From the NCBI GenBank assembly GCA_003220495.1, contig QHSP01000015.1, forward strand, positions 62,001 to 126,000: DNA of 64,000 nt. Reading direction: 5' to 3'. Under the pieces are notes generated by a model that had not been told where the DNA came from, did not search any database, and worked only from the letters and a program-made list of their open reading frames with translations. The position numbers were made by a program, and so were the translations under genes. Below are positions 26,401-33,775 of the stretch, piece by piece. The DNA comes from Candidatus Rokuibacteriota bacterium. Its GTDB lineage: Bacteria; Methylomirabilota; Methylomirabilia; Rokubacteriales; CSP1-6. The stretch's first letter is position 1; every line of letters starts with the position of its first letter.

Positions 26401-27817
26401 GCAGAAGGTCGAGATTCCGAGCCTCGCGGTCGTGCTCTCGATCGACCGGTCGGGCTCGATGGCGATGTCAACCGACGAGAAGGTGACCAAGCTCGATCTC
26501 GCCAAGGAGGCGTCCCATCTCGTGGTCGACTTGCTGGACGAGCGCAACGAAGTCGGCGTCATGAGCTGGGACACCGAGTTCATCTGGGACGCGCCCGTGC
26601 GCCCGGCCAAGGACAAGGCGGCGATCCATCACGCGATCGCGACGATCAAGGCCGGTGGCGGCACCGACGGCTATCCCGCGCTGAAGGAGTCGTACCAGGT
26701 GCTGTTCGAGCGACCCGCGCTGCTCAAGCACGTGATCTTCCTGTCGGACGGGCAGATGACGCGGGGCGACTTCCAGGGCCTGTTGCGGCGCATGTCCAAG
26801 GACAAGATCACGGTGTCGACGGTCGCGATCGGCAAGGACGCCGATGTCCAGCTGATGGTCGATGTCGCCAAGTGGGGCAAGGGGCGCTTCTACTACACCG
26901 AGGACTCGCAGACGATTCCGCGCATCTTCACGCTCGAGACGCAGCTGGCCTCCAAGGCCTCGCTCGTCGAGCAGCCGTTCAAGCCGCAGCTGACATCCCC
27001 AGGGCACGAGGCGATCCAGGAGATCGACTGGAAGAGCGTGCCGCCCCTCGGGGGCTACGTCGCGAGCACCTTGAAATCGACGGCCGACCTGGTCCTGATG
27101 AGCCACCAGGAAGACCCGGTGCTCGCCACCTGGCGCTACGGGCTCGGCCGCTCGGTCGCGTTCACCTCGGACGCCAAGGCGAAGTGGGCCGTACTCTGGC
27201 TCCGGTGGCGCGAGTTCAACAAGTTCTGGTCGCAGCTGATCCGCTGGACCCTGCGAAGCGGGACCCGGAGCGACACGGTCGCCATCGTGGACCGACGAGA
27301 GAACACGGGCGAGATCTTCGTCGACGCGGTCGACCCGAAGGGTGAGTTCATCAACTTCCTCGACTCTCAGGTCGCCGTGGTCGCGCCGAACCGGGAGCGG
27401 TCGGTCATCGACCTCGAGCAGGTTGGTCCCGGCCGGTATCGTGGTCAGTTCCCCGCTGCGCAAGAGGGCGTCTATCTTGTCGGAATGGCGCAGCGCCGGA
27501 ACGATCGCGTGATCGGCTCGCAGCTGGCGGGTCTGGTGGTACCGTATGCTCAGGAGTTGCGTGATCTGGGCGTCGACGAGAGCCTCCTGCGCGAGCTCGC
27601 CGAGCTGACGGGCGGAGGGGCGCTCGCGAAGCCCCAGGACGCGTTCCTGACCGCGCGGAGACGGTCCCGCATCGGCGTGGAGATCTGGCCGTGGCTCGTC
27701 GGCCTGGTCGCGCTGTTGCTGGTCCCGGACATCGCGCTTCGGCGCATCGGTCCCGGGGCGTTCGAGCGGGTGATCATGCTGGTCCGTCGTGGTCTCCGAA
27801 AGAAGGAGGTTCCGTGA
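23444..27817 (+). CDS. Giant BatA/VWA fusion with three VWA domains and a GATase-like domain
   Basis: 1457 residues, fusing what are usually two or more separate genes. Order: BatA-type N-terminus with two membrane helices (about 5-24 and 58-80); VWA1 with metal-site start DTSAS at Asp95; beta-rich region; helix near 590-610 (LWPLFVMLAVILLAGEGL) and another near 630; VWA2 starting DLSDS near 658; a class-I glutamine-amidotransferase-like segment near 880-970 (GGGLVMIGGEESFGLGGY) without an obvious catalytic Cys; VWA3 with DRSGS near 1001 and LSDGQMTRGD; a beta-rich C-terminus and a final helix (IWPWLVGLVALLLVP). VWA2 departs from the DxSxS motif least at its aspartate and first serine. It is probably an inner-membrane scaffold with extracytoplasmic domains working with MoxR. 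No frameshift is seen. Confidence 0.88.
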   Translation: MSFLSPLALSLFALSVPLVLLYFLKVRRRERTVSSLLLWSTALRDREASTFFQRLHRDPLLLLQLLALLALALALARPVATVMGQGARKVVVVLDTSASMKAQDVSPSRFEVARAGALSLVRGLGEGAEVMVIEAGVQPKVTAALARDRERALGAIRSAQARDLPTRLVEAVRTARALVAVDPRAEIHVFTDGAFTLPQGEDTTDARVRWVGVGRQGNNVAITSLSIRKNYYGAFDYQAFVSLVNYSSDAQTFAFRLELDGKSIAEKEVTLEPNVRRSVVLPFSHGGSGTVTARIRVNDDLDVDNVAYAVLPPPRKIAVLLVSPGNLFLEKVLRTDPQVALEVRTPDQYQGGMGEADVVVLDSVTPPRAGPGRFVFVNAVPPDVPLEVLGRIERPTIMDWDRAHPVMRHVEFAKVTIEDAMRIRPLAAGRPVVEAVGGPLIYALEEPDRKALFVGFDLFKTDFPLRIAFPLVLSNTLRWLHPAGLDQSSFQFATGQPILLPAPHGVSTVTVTTPSGRTVQGRVTRGAISFTETDEAGIYTLATARGETRVAVNLMSAEESNLAPHPLPTPTGHGPAAPPVPVQRELWPLFVMLAVILLAGEGLLYWRRQSAGRLRLPSGPGDRWALALRSALVIVLCLTLLRPTLPRWVDRMNVVFLLDLSDSVSLASRERAYRFVAEAAKSMKSGDRNSVIAFGEQAVVDQPLAARPTVERPKAQIDGHGTNIFQAIQLALAMLPPGQANRIVMLTDGRQNAGNALAGAQAAKDAASDIYYVAAPLTFTQEVVAEALVLPHEVKFGEPFQAKVVVWSHRDTEGRLSLFRNNEFLGSQVVRLSAGKNVFSYRQSLDSSGIHVYQAAMEVDGDTIEENNRAVGAVVVRGRPQVLLADRDRSHAQSLAGALRSQNIDVTIVEPPQIPTDLAGLQKYDGVVLSNVSSLKLTRPQMGYIRDYVRDYGGGLVMIGGEESFGLGGYYRTPIEEALPVTMEVKQKVEIPSLAVVLSIDRSGSMAMSTDEKVTKLDLAKEASHLVVDLLDERNEVGVMSWDTEFIWDAPVRPAKDKAAIHHAIATIKAGGGTDGYPALKESYQVLFERPALLKHVIFLSDGQMTRGDFQGLLRRMSKDKITVSTVAIGKDADVQLMVDVAKWGKGRFYYTEDSQTIPRIFTLETQLASKASLVEQPFKPQLTSPGHEAIQEIDWKSVPPLGGYVASTLKSTADLVLMSHQEDPVLATWRYGLGRSVAFTSDAKAKWAVLWLRWREFNKFWSQLIRWTLRSGTRSDTVAIVDRRENTGEIFVDAVDPKGEFINFLDSQVAVVAPNRERSVIDLEQVGPGRYRGQFPAAQEGVYLVGMAQRRNDRVIGSQLAGLVVPYAQELRDLGVDESLLRELAELTGGGALAKPQDAFLTARRRSRIGVEIWPWLVGLVALLLVPDIALRRIGPGAFERVIMLVRRGLRKKEVP

Positions 27818-29181
27818 TGTGTCGACCGGAGTCGCAGTGCCGGCCGGGGTCGCGGTCGTGGCTGGTTCTGGCTGCGGTGAGTCTGCTCGCGCTGGCCACA
27901 GGCTGGGCGAACGCCGATTCTAAGCTCCGGGTCGTCGTGATCGTGCCCTTCGATGCAACGGCGCTCGAGCGTGAAGAACAGTGGATGGGTGAGGGGGTCG
28001 CCCAGATTCTGGCCCTCGGCTTGGCTCAGAATTCATCGATTGTCCAGATCGATCGCGGGCGACTCCGGGCCGCCGGCCGGGCGGACGTGTGGACCGAGCC
28101 GCTGCTCGCTCAGGCGGCGCGGAGCGTCCGCGCGGACGCAGCCCTCTTCGGTCGCCTCGAGCGGCGCGGCACGGACGTCGCCGTCGTGCCCCAGCTGATG
28201 GAGATCAAGCAGAGCGGCCCGGAGGTCGCGAGTCTCGAGCCGGTGATCGCCCCGTCGGGCGAGCTGTTCGGTCGGCTCGCCGCGCTACCGGTTGTGTACG
28301 CTCGCACGCTCCGCGTGGCCACGACCGACGCTGAAGCCGGTCGGATCGAAAAGGCGGCCCGCCCAACGCGCGTGCCGCGGGCCTTCGAGCTGTTCTCGCG
28401 TGGCCAGATCTCGGCGCTTCGTACCGACCAGGAGGGCAACGAAGCGGCCGTGGATCTGCTGTCCCGGTCGGTCGAGGTCGACCCGAGCTTCGTCGTCGCC
28501 GCCTACACGCTCGGCGTCGTGCACTCGTCGCTCGGGAACCGCTGGAAGGCCGCGGCACAATTCCGCGCGGCAACGCAGCTCGACCCCACCTATCCAGAGC
28601 CGTACAAGGCGCTGGGCGATCTCTATCTCTCGCAGCCGCGGCGCCTCTTCGATCAGGCGGTCGAAGCCTACAGCAAGGCGATCGAGCTGCGTCCCTTCTA
28701 CGCGGACGCCTTCGTCGGGCTCGGCGACGCCAAGGCCGCGAAGAGCGACATCGACGGCGCGATCGCCGCCTACCAGAAGGCGCTCCTCTACAACCCCGTC
28801 AATCCGCGCGTGCACATGAGCCTCGGCAAGATCTACTACGGCGAGAAGGGGCTCTACTACGAGTCGGTCAACGCCTACAAGAAGGCGATCGACCTCGATC
28901 CTCACTCGGTCGACGCGCGCATGGGTCTCGGCGAGGTGTACGAAGAGAAGGGCCTCTACAAGGAGGCCACCGAAGAGTATCGGCGCGTGATCGAGCTCGA
29001 CGGCAAGCACACGGGCGCCATGTACAATCTGGCGCTCGTCTACGAGAAGGTCGACCCCAAAGCGGCGATCGCTCAGTGGGAGCGCTACATCGAGCTCGCC
29101 GCGCCGCTGGCGACGGAGAAGGACTGGGTCGACGTCGCTCGCCAGCACCTGAGGAAGCTCAAGAACCAGATCAAGGACTAG
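27817..29181 (+). CDS. Exported TPR protein ending the MoxR cassette
   Basis: 454 residues. A hydrophobic signal segment (about 12-32, ending GWANA) suggests export. The middle resembles an assembly of a FlgO/TolB-like nucleoid fold (VVIVPFD, GRLERRGTDVAVVPQLM), followed by at least six TPR units from about 220 (AAYTLGVVHSSLGNRWKAA, PYKALGDLYLSQP, MYNLALVYEKVDPKAA). AGGAGGT at 27805-27811 supports ATG 27817, which overlaps the previous stop by one base. It is probably a periplasmic interaction partner of the VWA fusion. Confidence 0.8.
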   Translation: MCRPESQCRPGSRSWLVLAAVSLLALATGWANADSKLRVVVIVPFDATALEREEQWMGEGVAQILALGLAQNSSIVQIDRGRLRAAGRADVWTEPLLAQAARSVRADAALFGRLERRGTDVAVVPQLMEIKQSGPEVASLEPVIAPSGELFGRLAALPVVYARTLRVATTDAEAGRIEKAARPTRVPRAFELFSRGQISALRTDQEGNEAAVDLLSRSVEVDPSFVVAAYTLGVVHSSLGNRWKAAAQFRAATQLDPTYPEPYKALGDLYLSQPRRLFDQAVEAYSKAIELRPFYADAFVGLGDAKAAKSDIDGAIAAYQKALLYNPVNPRVHMSLGKIYYGEKGLYYESVNAYKKAIDLDPHSVDARMGLGEVYEEKGLYKEATEEYRRVIELDGKHTGAMYNLALVYEKVDPKAAIAQWERYIELAAPLATEKDWVDVARQHLRKLKNQIKD

Positions 29182-29308
29182 GCGGGCCGCACAAGCGCGG
29201 CCGCCGACGTCGTCGTTCGCCACGCCCCGAGCTGGTCGCTGCCCGGCCCCGAATGTATGCGGAGGGGTGCCTCGCCGACCGCTATGATAGCCGCGTGGCC
29301 AGAGGTGT

Positions 29309-30313
29309 GTGAGGGATCTCGTGGATGAGCTGAGGAAGGACCCGACCCGAGGACACTGGGTTCTCATCCGACCGAAGGCGAAGCCCCCGCGGCAGGCGGA
29401 TTGCCCATACTGTCCGGGCGCCGAGCACCTCACCGGGCCGGAGATCACCGCGTTTCGGCCGGAGGGCTCGGTCGCGAACAGTCCGGGATGGAGCGTCCGC
29501 GTGGTTCCGGAGCCCGACGCGTATTTCCGGATCGAGTGGGAGCTGGTCCGCGAGGGTGTCGGAATGTTCGACATGATCAATCCGCGCGGCGCGAGCGAGC
29601 TCGTGATCGAGTCGCCCCGCCACGACGACACGCTGGCGTCGATGGGGCCACCCGCGCTCGAAGCCGTGCTGTGGATGTACCGCGACCGGCTGCTCGATCT
29701 CAAGCGCGACGGCCAGATCCGCGACATCCTCGTCTCTCGGCGCCACAAGAAGCCCGGAGTGGCCGGCCACCATCCGTACTCGCGAGTCACCGCGATCCCG
29801 ATCGTCTTCGACGAGACGCGGCGCGAGCTCCGGGAGGCGCGCGAGTACTATCAGTACAAGCGGCGCTGCCTCTATTGCGACATCCTCCGCCAGGAGATCA
29901 GCGCCGAGGAGCGAGTGATACGGCAGACGCCGGCGTTCGCCGCCGTCGTGCCCTACGCGCCGCGGGTGCCGCTCGAGACGTGGATCGTCCCGCGACAGCA
30001 CGGATGCTCGTTCGAGGAGGCGATCAAGCCCGAGAACCTCGGGGACCTGGCGCGACTCCTCTCCGACTACTTCCGGACGCTCGTGCGCGGGTTCGGTGAC
30101 CCCGGGTACGAGATGGTGCTGCATACCGCGCCCAATCTCAGGTCGCGCATACTCCAAGGGGACTGGGCCACGATCCGGGACGACTACCACTGGCACATCG
30201 AGATCATTCCGGAACCCGAGCACGCCAATCGCATCGGCGGCATCTTCGTCAATGAGACGCGACCCGAGGTCTCGGCTGCCGAGCTTCGCCAGGCCTGGAC
30301 CGACCAGGGCTAG
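29309..30313 (+). CDS. GalT-like (HIT superfamily) protein with a substituted nucleophile
   Basis: 334 residues with the two-lobed galactose-1-phosphate uridylyltransferase fold: zinc-site CPYC (Cys32, Cys35), NPRGASELVIESPRH, and C-terminal YHWHIEIIPE. The active-site motif of true GalT, His-Pro-His-(Ser/Gly)-Gln, is here His155-Pro-Tyr157-Ser-Arg: the histidine that carries UMP is Tyr. It is therefore unlikely to be a classical GalT; DUF4921-type relatives or another nucleotidyl transfer are possible. GTG 29309 is one of several overlapping GTG codons. A TATGAT at 29283-29288 may be its -10. The gene stands alone. Confidence 0.75.
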   Translation: MRDLVDELRKDPTRGHWVLIRPKAKPPRQADCPYCPGAEHLTGPEITAFRPEGSVANSPGWSVRVVPEPDAYFRIEWELVREGVGMFDMINPRGASELVIESPRHDDTLASMGPPALEAVLWMYRDRLLDLKRDGQIRDILVSRRHKKPGVAGHHPYSRVTAIPIVFDETRRELREAREYYQYKRRCLYCDILRQEISAEERVIRQTPAFAAVVPYAPRVPLETWIVPRQHGCSFEEAIKPENLGDLARLLSDYFRTLVRGFGDPGYEMVLHTAPNLRSRILQGDWATIRDDYHWHIEIIPEPEHANRIGGIFVNETRPEVSAAELRQAWTDQG

Positions 30314-30344
30314 GGCTCGAAAGCCACTTCCCTCATCTCGAGTC

Positions 30345-30373
30345 AGCTCGCGCTCGAGCTTTATCTCTCCTCT
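30345..30373 (+). terminator. Terminator-like hairpin after the GalT-like gene
   Basis: AGCTCG (30345-30350) and CGAGCT (30355-30360) form a perfect 6-bp stem with loop CGCT, followed by TTATCTCTCCTCTT. It lies in the 304-bp gap before iscR. Downstream an AT-rich patch (about 30378-30410) contains a near-palindrome around ATATGCAT with no recognised role. Confidence 0.5.
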
Positions 30374-30500
30374 TCCGATCTATATAGACGAAAATATGCA
30401 TGTTTTGGCTTCGCCAGGTATGCCACTCAAGGCGTGAGCGGCTACCGCCCCTTCGCCCGGCTCCCGACACCGGATTCGCTATCATTACGCCCCTTTCCGT

Positions 30501-30528
30501 TTGACCTCTGACCTGGCCGGTGTAGAAT
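30501..30528 (+). promoter_or_regulatory. Promoter of the isc operon
   Basis: TTGACC (30501-30506) and TAGAAT (30523-30528) are 16 bp apart. Both hexamers match consensus at five of six positions. Transcription would start near 30535, giving a leader of about 83 nt before the iscR ATG at 30618. Confidence 0.65.
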
Positions 30529-30530
30529 GC

Positions 30531-30543
30531 GACTGAAAGAGTC
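30531..30543 (+). promoter_or_regulatory. Candidate IscR (type 1) operator overlapping the isc transcription start
   Basis: GACTGAAAGAGTC is an inverted repeat, GACT-N5-AGTC, with an A-rich centre, matching the core of the E. coli type 1 IscR site. The repeat extends to GCGACT/AGTCGC. It lies just downstream of the -10 and over the predicted start site, ideal for autorepression by [2Fe-2S]-IscR. A second inverted repeat (CGCCGA/TCGGCG) follows at about 30544-30564. Confidence 0.55.
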
Positions 30544-30617
30544 GCCGATCGAAACGGTCGGCGATACGGGCCTTGCCCAGGGCAAGGGGACCGGAAAGGA
30601 CGCGAGGGCTAGAGACA

Positions 30618-31046
30618 ATGCTCCGCTTCACCAAGCGCGCCGACTACGGGCTGATGGCGATCCATTACATCGCCACCCACGACGGCCGCGGAGCCGTCAG
30701 CGCCAAGCGGATCGCGGAGGAGTTCGGGATTCCGCCCGAGCTGCTCGCCAAGATCCTCCAGCGCCTCGCGAAGCGTAAGCTCATCGTCAGCCAGAACGGA
30801 CCCAAGGGCGGGTACGCGCTGACGCGGCACGCCGGCGATATCTCGGTGGGCGAGGTGGTCCGCGCGCTCGAAGGACCGATCAGCATCGTGAGCTGTCTGG
30901 AAGGGACGGTGTGCCCGCAGGAGACGCGCTGCAATCTCAGGCGGCCCGTGCAGAGGCTCCAGACGGCGATCAGCCAGCTGCTCGACAACATGAGCCTGGC
31001 CGAGTTGAGCAATCAGACGACGCCCGAGATCCTGTCGATCAAGTGA
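30618..31046 (+). CDS. iscR: IscR, Rrf2-family Fe-S regulator of the isc operon
   Basis: 142 residues. The N-terminal winged helix is typical of Rrf2 proteins (KRADYGLMAIHYIA, PPELLAKILQRLAKRKLI, GPKGGYALTR). The [2Fe-2S]-binding cysteines are Cys93-x5-Cys99-x5-Cys105, the same spacing as E. coli IscR, although the histidine after the third Cys is not conserved. It heads the isc operon and probably represses it when Fe-S supply is sufficient. ATG 30618 fits the family start (MLRFTKRADYG); an earlier ATG at 30573 adds unrelated residues. Confidence 0.93.
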   Translation: MLRFTKRADYGLMAIHYIATHDGRGAVSAKRIAEEFGIPPELLAKILQRLAKRKLIVSQNGPKGGYALTRHAGDISVGEVVRALEGPISIVSCLEGTVCPQETRCNLRRPVQRLQTAISQLLDNMSLAELSNQTTPEILSIK

Positions 31047-31083
31047 AGCAGGGGACGCACCCGCGCGAGACGGAGAGAGCCAG

Positions 31084-32307
31084 ATGCTGAAGTTCCCGAT
31101 TTTCATGGATGCGCAGTCGACCACGCCTGTGGACCCGCGTGTCGTCGACGCGATGATCCCGTACTTCACCGAGAAGTTCGGCCACCCGGCGAGCCGGAAT
31201 CATTCGTTCGGCTGGGAGGCCGAGAACGCCGTCGATCGCGCCCGCGATCAGATCGCGAAGATCATCGGGGCCCGGGACCCCAAGGAAGTGATCTTCACTT
31301 CCGGCGGGACCGAGTCGATCAATCTCGCGGTCAAAGGTGTCGCCGAGATGTACCGCGAGAAGGGCAACCACATCGTCACCACTGCCATCGAGCAGCGCGC
31401 GAGCCTGGACGTCTGCAAGCGCCTGGAGCGGCAAGGCTTCGAGGTGACGTACGTGCCCGTGCGGCCCGACGGCCTGGTGGAAGTCGACGCGATCCGGCAG
31501 GCACTCACCGACAAGACGATCCTCATCTCGGTCATGTTCGCCAACAACGAGATCGGCACGATCCAGGACATGGCCGCGATCGGGAAGCTGGCCAAGGAGA
31601 AGGGGATCATCCTCCACGCCGACGCCACGCAGGCCGTCGGCAAGATCCCGGTGAACGTGGAGACGGCGGGCATCGATCTCCTGTCGTGCACCGCCCACCT
31701 GATCTACGGCCCGAAGGGCGTGGGCGCGCTCTACGTCCGGCGCAAGGCGCCACGGGTGCGCATCGCCCCGCTGATCGACGGCGGCGGACACGAGCGCGGC
31801 ATGCGGTCGGGTACCCTCCCGGTGCCGCTGATCGTCGGGTTCGGACGGGCCGCCGAGATTTGCGGTGAGGCGATGGCCGAGGAAGGTGGGAGGCTCGCGA
31901 AGCTCCGCGATCGCCTGCAAGACATGATCCTCTCGAAGGTCGACGAGGCGTACCTGAACGGGCATCCCGAGCGGAGATTGCCCCACAACCTGAACATCTC
32001 GTTCGCGTACGTCGAGGGTGAGTCCGTGCTGATGGGGCTCAACAAGGAAAGTGCCCTGTCCTCGGGCTCGGCCTGCACGTCGTCGACGCTCGAGCCGTCG
32101 TACGTGATCGGAGCCCTGGGCGCCAGCGCCGAGCTCGCCCACTCGTCGATCCGGTTCAGCCTGCACCGGTTCACCACCGAGGAAGAAGTCGAGCACGTGG
32201 GTGCCCGGACGATCGACGTGGTCAAGCGGCTGCGTGAGATGTCCCCGCTCTACGAGCTGGCCAAGGAAGGCGTGGATCTGAAGTCCATTCGATGGAAGGC
32301 GGACTAA
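31084..32307 (+). CDS. iscS: IscS-like cysteine desulfurase lacking the PLP lysine and catalytic histidine
   Basis: 407 residues, full length, aligning with E. coli IscS without numbering shift through the core. Conserved: FTSGGTES (PLP phosphate loop), FANNEIG (Asn155), HADATQAVGK (Asp180), active-loop Cys331 in SSGSACTSSTLEP, and the C-terminal tail MSPLYELAKEGVDL. But the PLP-binding lysine, usually in AHK, is Leu206 (TAHLIYGPKG, codon CTG), and catalytic His104 is Gln (AIEQRASLD, codon CAG). Without Lys206 it cannot form the normal internal aldimine, so it is probably catalytically impaired or a scaffold/persulfide carrier. Position between iscR and iscU is standard. A normal desulfurase is encoded at 37080. 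Confidence 0.9.
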   Translation: MLKFPIFMDAQSTTPVDPRVVDAMIPYFTEKFGHPASRNHSFGWEAENAVDRARDQIAKIIGARDPKEVIFTSGGTESINLAVKGVAEMYREKGNHIVTTAIEQRASLDVCKRLERQGFEVTYVPVRPDGLVEVDAIRQALTDKTILISVMFANNEIGTIQDMAAIGKLAKEKGIILHADATQAVGKIPVNVETAGIDLLSCTAHLIYGPKGVGALYVRRKAPRVRIAPLIDGGGHERGMRSGTLPVPLIVGFGRAAEICGEAMAEEGGRLAKLRDRLQDMILSKVDEAYLNGHPERRLPHNLNISFAYVEGESVLMGLNKESALSSGSACTSSTLEPSYVIGALGASAELAHSSIRFSLHRFTTEEEVEHVGARTIDVVKRLREMSPLYELAKEGVDLKSIRWKAD

Positions 32308-32320
32308 GGGGGGTTCGACC

Positions 32321-32731
32321 ATGGCCTATAGCGACAAGGTTGTCGATCACTACAACAACCCGCGTAACGTCGGGTCCTTCGCGAAGGACACGCCGGGAGT
32401 GGGGACGGGGCTCGTCGGCGCGCCGGAGTGCGGCGACGTGATGAAGCTCCAGATCAAGGTCAATCTCGACACCGGCGTCATCGAAGACGCGAAGTTCAAG
32501 ACGTTCGGGTGCGGCAGCGCCATCGCGTCGTCGAGCCTCGCCACCGAGTGGCTGAAGGGCAAGACGGTCGACGAGGCGGCCAAGATCAAGAACACCGACA
32601 TCGTCAACGAGCTGAAGCTGCCGCCGGTGAAGATCCACTGCTCGGTGCTGGCCGAGGACGCGATCAAGGCGGCGCTGGCCGACTACCGGGAGAAGAGCGG
32701 ATCCGCGGACGCTCCCGCGTCGTCAAAATAG
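32321..32731 (+). CDS. iscU: IscU Fe-S cluster scaffold
   Basis: 136 residues. All ligands are present: Cys37 and Asp39 (PECGDVMK), Cys64 (FGCGSAIASSS), and His106-Cys107 inside LPPVKIHCSVLAEDA; the LPPVK motif is the HscA recognition site. IscU builds [2Fe-2S] clusters from persulfide sulfur. The start follows the iscS stop by 13 bp with a GGGG-type ribosome site. It is otherwise ordinary, which contrasts with the altered IscS upstream. Confidence 0.96.
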   Translation: MAYSDKVVDHYNNPRNVGSFAKDTPGVGTGLVGAPECGDVMKLQIKVNLDTGVIEDAKFKTFGCGSAIASSSLATEWLKGKTVDEAAKIKNTDIVNELKLPPVKIHCSVLAEDAIKAALADYREKSGSADAPASSK

Positions 32732-32751
32732 GTAGCGGAGGAAGAGAGCCT

Positions 32752-33081
32752 ATGGCGGTCGCACTGTCGGAAGCGGCGGCGAAGCAGGTGAAGGAGCTCA
32801 AGCAGGCGCAGAACCTGCCGGAGACCGTCTTCTTGAGAATGGGTGTGAAGGGGGGCGGGTGCTCCGGGATGTCGTACGCGCTCGAGTTCGACAGCGAGAT
32901 CGGTCCCCACGACAAGCAATTCGAGATCGACGGGATCAAAATCGTGGTCGACAAGAAGAGCTATCTCTACCTGAACGGCACGACGCTCGACTACGTCCAG
33001 CAGGGGCTGACGGGAGGCTTCACCTTCGTCAACCCCAATGCGAAGTCGAGCTGTGGATGCGGCACGTCGTTCTCGGCGTAG
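32752..33081 (+). CDS. iscA: A-type Fe-S carrier (IscA/ErpA)
   Basis: 109 residues. The three conserved cysteines are Cys37 (GGGCSGM), Cys101 and Cys103 (SSCGCGTSF). A-type carriers receive clusters from IscU and pass them to targets. Residue pattern (KGGGCSGMSYALEFD) does not decide between IscA and ErpA. The gene follows iscU by 20 bp. A strong terminator-like hairpin lies just downstream. Confidence 0.94.
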   Translation: MAVALSEAAAKQVKELKQAQNLPETVFLRMGVKGGGCSGMSYALEFDSEIGPHDKQFEIDGIKIVVDKKSYLYLNGTTLDYVQQGLTGGFTFVNPNAKSSCGCGTSFSA

Positions 33082-33100
33082 CCGGGGCGCGAACCACACG

Positions 33101-33132
33101 GAACGGGCCCGCGGAGGGCCCGTTCTCATTTT
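33101..33132 (+). terminator. Strong intrinsic terminator between iscA and hscB
   Basis: GAACGGGCCC (33101-33110) pairs perfectly with GGGCCCGTTC (33116-33125) through 10 bp with loop GCGGA, followed by TCATTTT. It sits inside the isc operon, 26 bp before the hscB ATG, so the chaperone half is probably transcribed less than the scaffold half. Confidence 0.75.
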
Positions 33133-33157
33133 GGGGAAGGCGCATGAAGGGGAGGAC

Positions 33158-33775
33158 ATGAAGGGGCGCGGCCTCGATCACTTCGAGGTCTTCGGGTTGC
33201 CGCGACGGCTCGGCATCGACACCGCCGAGCTCCAGCGAAAGTTCTACGAGCTCTCGCGCCGCGGTCATCCCGATTTCCACCAGGGCGCCTCGCCCGAGCG
33301 CCAGGCAGAAATCCTCGAAGCGTCCGCGCGCCTCAACGCCGCATACCGCGCGCTGCGCGATCCACTGGCGCGGATCGAATACCTGGTCCGCCTCGAAGAG
33401 GGCCGCGACACGCGCGAGGGCGCCACGGTGAAGCCGAAGGCGCCGCCCGAGCTGCTCGAGGAGATGTTCGAGATCCAGGAAGCGCTCCAGGAGGCGAAGT
33501 CGGCCGGACAGACCGGCGGGCTCGAGGCCGGCGCGAAGGAGACGCTCGCGACCCAGCGGGATCGGCTCCGCGAGCGATACGAGCAGGAGGAGGCCCGCCT
33601 GCGGGGTCGGCTCAGCCAGGCCTGGGACTCGGCAGGACCGGCCGACCGCGCCGGAGCGCTGACCGCCTTCAAGGAGTCGCTCGCGGTCCGGGCCTACCTT
33701 CGGACGGTCATCGACGACATCGACGAAGCGCTTGGAGGATCCCCGGAGGGCTATGTCTCGCATCGTCGGCATTGA
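33158..33775 (+). CDS. hscB: HscB J-domain co-chaperone
   Basis: 205 residues. The N-terminal J domain has HPD at 37-39 (RRGHPDFHQ), followed by ARLNAAYRALRDPLARIEYLV; the C-terminal helical domain binds IscU. HscB delivers IscU to HscA and stimulates its ATPase. ATG 33158 is preceded by GGGGAGG and fits the family start. It overlaps hscA by 23 nt. The linker between J and C-terminal domains is rich in Glu/Lys. Confidence 0.92.
   Translation: MKGRGLDHFEVFGLPRRLGIDTAELQRKFYELSRRGHPDFHQGASPERQAEILEASARLNAAYRALRDPLARIEYLVRLEEGRDTREGATVKPKAPPELLEEMFEIQEALQEAKSAGQTGGLEAGAKETLATQRDRLRERYEQEEARLRGRLSQAWDSAGPADRAGALTAFKESLAVRAYLRTVIDDIDEALGGSPEGYVSHRRH

Noticed and set aside
29190-29215. GC-rich inverted repeat after the TPR gene as a terminator
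   Set aside because: The stem needs a bulge and no U-tract follows.
31084-32307. iscS as a decaying pseudogene
   Set aside because: The frame is complete, other conserved residues are kept, and downstream coupling is normal. Selective change of two catalytic residues fits altered function better than decay.
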